Assembly: GCA_052143275.1 (NCBI GenBank)
Contig: JBKQTH010000184.1
Span: 1-27,401 of the forward strand
Reading direction: 5' to 3'
Source of the DNA: JAJPKE01 sp052143275
Lineage (GTDB): Bacteria; Chloroflexota; Ktedonobacteria; Ktedonobacterales; JADMIN01
Length of the DNA: 27,401 nucleotides
The position numbers and the translations under genes were made by a program. Positions 24,041 through 27,401 of the stretch are shown here, one piece after another (the first letter of the stretch is position 1; the number at the start of each line of letters is the position of its first letter). Below the pieces are notes generated by a model. It was not told where the DNA came from. It saw nothing but the letters and a program-made list of their open reading frames with translations, and did no database searches.

Positions 24041-24496
24041 CTAATTCCCCTCTTGGGCAGGCTGGACTCGCGACCAAAAGTCGTTGAATTCGATGCTGTC
24101 GTAGAATGCGATCGCCTCGCTGATCGCCCCGTCTCGTACCCGCAGATACCAGGTGTACGTGTTGTGATAGGGCTTGCCGTCTCGCGCGTTCGCCGACGCA
24201 TCGAAGTAGGCGATGACCATGTCACCATCGGCGTAGAGCGCATGCACGACGGGCACGAGCGGTGTCGCCAGGCGGGCGTTAAACGGCCGGATCACGGTGT
24301 TGAGGAACTCCTCGCGGCTGCGATACGTCCCGGCGGCGGCGCTGTTGCCCACGATTATCCACGTCGCTTCTGGGGCCAGTAGCTCGAAGACTCCCCCTGT
24401 GCCCGCTGCCCAGGCATCGAACGCCTGTTGGATGATCTGCTTGTTCTGGGTCTCGCGAGGCGCTCGCTCCCGTCCCGCTCTTGCCGACAAACCCAC
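24041..24496 (-). CDS. SnoaL-like / nuclear transport factor 2-fold protein
   Basis: The start is taken as GTG 24496 (MGLSARAGRERAP); no strong ribosome-binding site is visible and the true start may be nearer QNKQIIQQAFDAWAAG. The protein (151 aa) shows the NTF2/SnoaL pattern: N-terminal helix IIQQAFDAWAAGTGGVFELLAPEATWII, then YRSREEFLNTVIRPFNARLATP, HALYADGDMVIAYFDASANA and YTWYLRVRDGAISEAIAFYDSIEFNDFW. Members are small cone-shaped enzymes or binders (ketosteroid isomerase-like, polyketide cyclase-like); the substrate cannot be told. It lies about 100 bp from the IS630-like remnant. Confidence 0.8.
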   Translation of the reverse strand: MGLSARAGRERAPRETQNKQIIQQAFDAWAAGTGGVFELLAPEATWIIVGNSAAAGTYRSREEFLNTVIRPFNARLATPLVPVVHALYADGDMVIAYFDASANARDGKPYHNTYTWYLRVRDGAISEAIAFYDSIEFNDFWSRVQPAQEGN

Positions 24497-24840
24497 TGTA
24501 CCATCTTGTCACGATGACGAGAATGGGCCCGCCCATCTGCTCCACAGCACATGAGGGCCAAGTCTGCCATCGGTCGGGCCGCTTTCTCTACGGATCGTCC
24601 TGATATTCAAGTCCACACCGCTTTTGAGAGGCATAATACCAATGCCTTAGTGCGGAAGTCGAGTGCGGTCGGCGCGTCGAACATTGCGGCCGAAAATAGC
24701 AAATGATTGTGGGTGATGCATTCGCCATGTTCCGTAATTCCCATTTCCAGAACGTATACCAGCAATGAAGGCGCACGTGTTACCGCACGAGTGCATCCCT
24801 CATCTCGTTGCCATGTCGTCTTGCACCCTACCCCGTCCCG
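24497..24840. other. Intergenic region, no gene recognised
   Basis: Open frames on both strands are short and without family sequence. The leader of the SnoaL-like gene lies at the left end. I see no repeat, RNA gene or clear promoter. Confidence 0.45.
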
Positions 24841-25317
24841 TCACACTGCCTGCAGTTTTAGTGTCTTTTTTCGAACATTGATCCCAAGTATCCCCACCCC
24901 AACGGCACCGACGGCGATGACAGCAACCAGCCACCCAGGAGCTTGTAGGTCCAGTGCGCTAACTATCGCAAAGCCATCAAAGAGAGAAATGAGCACGAAG
25001 CCGACATCATCCAGGACTTTGAGCTGATCTTGTTGCCGTTGTTTTGTAAGGACGATTACCGCTTGAATCGCACGCCAGATGATATACCCGAGTAAGAGGA
25101 CCAGTCCTCCAAAGATGAGTTGCTTAACAGTTGGTAGAGTCGTCAGATGCGAGAGAATCGCGATGACGAGAAACACCCCCATCAGAATGAGGAGCACGAC
25201 CAGTGCTCGTCCTAATTGCAGTTGCTGTCGCAGATTGCTTTGAAAAATGAGGACGAACCCCACGAAAAATGCTGCTGTGGCGCAGGTTGCATGGAGAACT
25301 ATCGCGATAGTGTGCAT
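24841..25317 (-). CDS. Small polytopic membrane protein of unknown function
   Basis: AAGGTAGGAAACG leads into the ATG at 25317, a good ribosome-binding site. The 158-residue product has about five hydrophobic segments: IVLHATCATAAFFVGFVLIF, ALVVLLILMGVFLVIAILS, LIFGGLVLLLGYIIWRAIQAVIV, VGFVLISLFDGFAIVSAL and GWLVAVIAVGAVGVGILGI. It has a basic C-terminus (NVRKKTLKLQAV). It resembles small integral membrane proteins of DUF-type families but has no diagnostic motif. It is alone on its transcript. Confidence 0.75.
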   Translation of the reverse strand: MHTIAIVLHATCATAAFFVGFVLIFQSNLRQQLQLGRALVVLLILMGVFLVIAILSHLTTLPTVKQLIFGGLVLLLGYIIWRAIQAVIVLTKQRQQDQLKVLDDVGFVLISLFDGFAIVSALDLQAPGWLVAVIAVGAVGVGILGINVRKKTLKLQAV

Positions 25318-25645
25318 CGTTTCCTACCTTTCATGTCATGGCGCCCACTGCGGCAACCGTGCGACCGCGGGGCACAATAGTTGATCCTACTAATTTGGCT
25401 CTTCCGAGAAGTTACTGCACCTCGCTAGGTGCGAGGTAGGAGGCGCCTCAGCTCATGGCAACGGCAAGCATTACCGCTGAGATAGAGCTCTCACCGCGGA
25501 TTGGATGGAGCCTCTATCAAGCGGCACCATCAACATGTCGGAATAATAACTAAAGCGGGACAAGGGAGAAGGATGCTTACTCGCGCGAGCAATGAACAGA
25601 AGGTGAAGTGGCTAACGAGATAGTACTCATCCCCCCTCTGCTCCA
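25318..25645. other. Intergenic region, nothing definite
   Basis: A possible 32-codon plus-strand peptide starts at ATG 25455 (MATASITAEIELSPRIGW) behind GGAGG, but I do not recognise it. A hairpin CCTCGC-TAGGT-GCGAGG lies at about 25422-25438. The promoter of the minus-strand membrane protein should be near 25330-25400. Confidence 0.35.
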
Positions 25646-26016
25646 TCAAGCCGCGAGAATAAGGTAGACGCACACGATGATCGCGCAGACCTCAAGCACC
25701 GCGGCCAGCGCGATGCCCATCCGTGGTGACCACCGAAAGTCTCGTCGCTGGATGGCCTCGCCCACTCGCAGGTAGAAGCGGATGTCATGGCCAACAGCCC
25801 ACCACCCAACATCACAAGCCCCATGCCAAAGGCGGTTGACAGAGCCGTGAGCGACGTCACATCCAGGGCAAAGCGTGCCACCTCGAATCCCAGCCCGACG
25901 AGGGCAATACTGGTGCGCGACCATGCCAGCAACGTTCGCTCGTTGGCCAGGTGATCCCGTACGGTGTCCAAAGACTTGAGGCTCTCTTCTGCTGCTGGTG
26001 ATCTCGAAAGTGACAC
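25646..26016 (-). pseudogene. DUF202/YidH-like membrane protein with a single frameshift
   Basis: From GTG 26016 (AGAGGA upstream) the frame encodes the DUF202 signature DHLANERTLLAWSRTSIALVGLGFEVARF and a second membrane segment ending VMLGGGLLAM. In the zero frame it then becomes meaningless and ends at 25627. In the -1 frame from about 25793 the family sequence continues (DIRFYLRVGEAIQRRDF, SPRMGIALAAVLEVCAIIVCVYLIL) to a stop at 25646. The junction has no slippery sequence, so a one-base deletion (or sequencing error) is the simplest reading. It starts 25 bp behind the DUF302 gene and was probably co-transcribed with it. Confidence 0.75.
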
Positions 26017-26041
26017 CCTTGGTTCCTCTCTCTATCTGCCA

Positions 26042-26461
26042 TCACTGCTGCAACGCGCTCGCGACCACGCCGTCGATGCCGGCAATGTTCTTGACCAGCT
26101 CCGCGGGAACGGCAAAGCGGCTTGCCAGGTAGGCGCTGCTTTCATAACTCACCCAGACCTGGCCGGTGAGGTCCTGCCAGACCAGCGCCTTGAGCGGAAG
26201 CTCGAGGGCGAGCAGGGGAGAAGCGACCATCAGCGGCGTGCCGGCCTCCGGGCTGCCGAAGATGAGCACATGGGCTTGTTGCATGGTGAGGCTGACGCGT
26301 TCGGCTTCGTCGCTATGGTCAATCTGGGCGAAGATGGTCAGATTGCGGCTCTGGATAGACTCCTTCAGGCGTTGCAACGTCTCCTCCACCGAAAATGGAC
26401 TAGCTTTGGATTCCACGCCCTGTGCCGAGGGCACAGTACGAGCTTGCGGCGACTCGTTCAT
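26042..26461 (-). CDS. DUF302 family protein
   Basis: GAGAGG lies about 9 bp before the ATG at 26461. The 139-residue protein matches DUF302: FSVEETLQRLKESIQSRNLTIFAQIDHSDEA, then LIFGSPEAGTPLMVASPLLALELPLKALVWQD, the strongly conserved pattern of this family, and VWVSYESSAYLASRF. The biochemical role of DUF302 is not established; it is a small soluble fold. It sits between the carotenoid oxygenase (84 bp upstream) and the DUF202 gene (25 bp downstream), which suggests one minus-strand operon. Confidence 0.85.
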   Translation of the reverse strand: MNESPQARTVPSAQGVESKASPFSVEETLQRLKESIQSRNLTIFAQIDHSDEAERVSLTMQQAHVLIFGSPEAGTPLMVASPLLALELPLKALVWQDLTGQVWVSYESSAYLASRFAVPAELVKNIAGIDGVVASALQQ

Positions 26462-26545
26462 CTCGCGTACCTCTCTTTTTGAGTATTTTTCGAGATCGCT
26501 CCTCGTCTATACTGATCGCGACGATACACCGATCTGGTCCAGCAG

Positions 26546-27401
26546 CTATGAAGCGGTATAGATGCCATGCAAGGCAAACGGGATATGATGGGGGACCTCA
26601 GCACGGGCGATCTCAGTAAAGGATGGGGCATCGAGCACCAGCAGGAACGACGTCCCCTTCCTCCCATCCAGGACGATGGAGAGAACAACCCCCTCATCTT
26701 CTCCCGTGGCGTTGGGAGAAGGAACCAGAATGGCCTCGCCGGGATAACAGTCCTTCTCGAACCAGCGCTGGGTCTCCTTGGTGCGCACGTCCACCTTGAC
26801 CAGCTGGTTGAGGAAATCGCCTGGAGTCTCTTTACGCCGTCCCGACCCATAAGCAAATTGGTAGTCGCGGCCATTGCTCCGCTCATAATTAATCCGGGGT
26901 AAATCCATCGACTCGTCCGAGAGCACGCTGTATCCATCGATCTTCGTGCTCGCCCCACCGAGCGAAAGGCGATAGCGCCGCAATTCTCCCTGAGACGCGG
27001 CGCGGCTCTGCGGACCAATGAGATTCTCCAGGTACAGGTCGTCAATGATGGTGGGATCGGGGTAGGCACACAGATCCACGACTATCTGGTCACCACTCTC
27101 AAAGGCATTGACGTGATGAAAGGCGAAAAACGGCGCGCTCTCATACGGCCCGAGCACGGAGCCATCCTGCTTGTCCAGCACCAGGAAGCGAGTGCCACGC
27201 TCCGGCTTCCAGTGGTAGTTCTCGATAAACGGCTTGCCACTTACCAACATGCTGAGAGGATTGACCACCAGCGGATACTCGGCCAGAATGACATAGCGTG
27301 GGGTCATCGCGAAGCTATGGATATACGACGGCTCGTCCACCGGAATCGTACCCAGAACCTGGCGAGTGTGCTTGCCCGCTTTGATTGCATAGACGGTATA
27401 G
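26546..27401 (-). CDS. Carotenoid oxygenase (RPE65/CCD family), C-terminal part, runs off the right edge
   Basis: The frame is open to the edge (about 284 codons; GTG at 27340 is internal, since YTVYAIKAGKHTRQVLGTIPVDEPSYIHSF continues upstream). Conserved family segments are seen in order: IHSFAMTPRYVILAEYP with an iron-ligand His, FFAFHHVNAFESGDQIVVDLCAYPD with another, LPRINYERSNGRDYQFAYG, then GEAILVPSPNATGEDEGVVLSIVLDG and the final FALHGIYTAS with the last ligand His. These enzymes are non-haem iron dioxygenases that cleave C=C bonds of carotenoids or related molecules. The N-terminus and first His are outside the window. It heads the DUF302-DUF202 cluster. Confidence 0.88.
   Translation of the reverse strand, partial: YTVYAIKAGKHTRQVLGTIPVDEPSYIHSFAMTPRYVILAEYPLVVNPLSMLVSGKPFIENYHWKPERGTRFLVLDKQDGSVLGPYESAPFFAFHHVNAFESGDQIVVDLCAYPDPTIIDDLYLENLIGPQSRAASQGELRRYRLSLGGASTKIDGYSVLSDESMDLPRINYERSNGRDYQFAYGSGRRKETPGDFLNQLVKVDVRTKETQRWFEKDCYPGEAILVPSPNATGEDEGVVLSIVLDGRKGTSFLLVLDAPSFTEIARAEVPHHIPFALHGIYTAS

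Noticed and set aside
25627..26016. Programmed frameshift in the DUF202 gene
   Set aside because: The junction (TTGGCCATGACATC) has no slippery heptamer or stimulatory stem; simple deletion is likelier.

Overview
The window looks like an accessory, insertion-rich stretch of a large bacterial chromosome, most likely a Ktedonobacteria-type Chloroflexota. This is inferred from the combination of ECF sigma factors fused into operons with membrane proteins, LuxR/MalT-type and XRE-NB-ARC-TPR regulators, many IS elements and moderately high GC. No rRNA, tRNA or housekeeping gene anchors the taxonomy, so it remains an inference.

Layout. 1-1.7 kb: 5' part of an IS701-like transposase (minus strand) and a complete IS630 element whose transposase is split at a canonical -1 slippery heptamer. 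2.0-4.4 kb: an ECF sigma factor overlapping a membrane-anchored PQQ-type beta-propeller protein, probably sigma factor and sensor/anti-sigma partner. 4.6-6.5 kb: gene remnants (methyltransferase, LuxR/MalT N-terminus). 6.5-8.0 kb: DJ-1/PfpI protein and an OsmC/Ohr-like protein, both minus strand. The OsmC reading frame has a UGA exactly where the peroxidatic cysteine belongs, followed by a SECIS-like hairpin, so it may be a selenoprotein. 8.4-10.2 kb: one large decayed gene (about 600 codons, two in-frame stops and one frameshift). 10.3-13.8 kb: polytopic membrane protein, an IS5-like transposase remnant beside a 40-bp palindrome, an S51 peptidase, and a small conserved-looking protein of unknown function. 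14.5-17.4 kb: a small unknown protein between two repeat copies, then three minus-strand exported proteins (a small secreted protein, a double peptidoglycan-binding protein, a CHAP/NlpC-like Cys hydrolase). 17.7-20.4 kb: XRE-NB-ARC-TPR signalling protein. 21.0-23.9 kb: a decayed IS630-like transposase gene interrupted by a second decayed IS that still has perfect 23-bp inverted repeats. 24.0-27.4 kb: SnoaL-like protein, small membrane protein, and a minus-strand cluster of carotenoid oxygenase, DUF302 and frameshifted DUF202.

Four copies of an intergenic repeat element (full length about 330-345 bp; two longer, two truncated; all same orientation) lie at 8.1, 14.0, 14.9 and 20.6 kb. Each has a well-conserved core of about 110 bp. 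The longer copies carry inverted arms built from a roughly 26-bp unit containing TAACGTGCGAAAAAGTCC. I know of no described family matching it.

The two best candidates for something undescribed are the UGA-containing OsmC gene and this repeat family.
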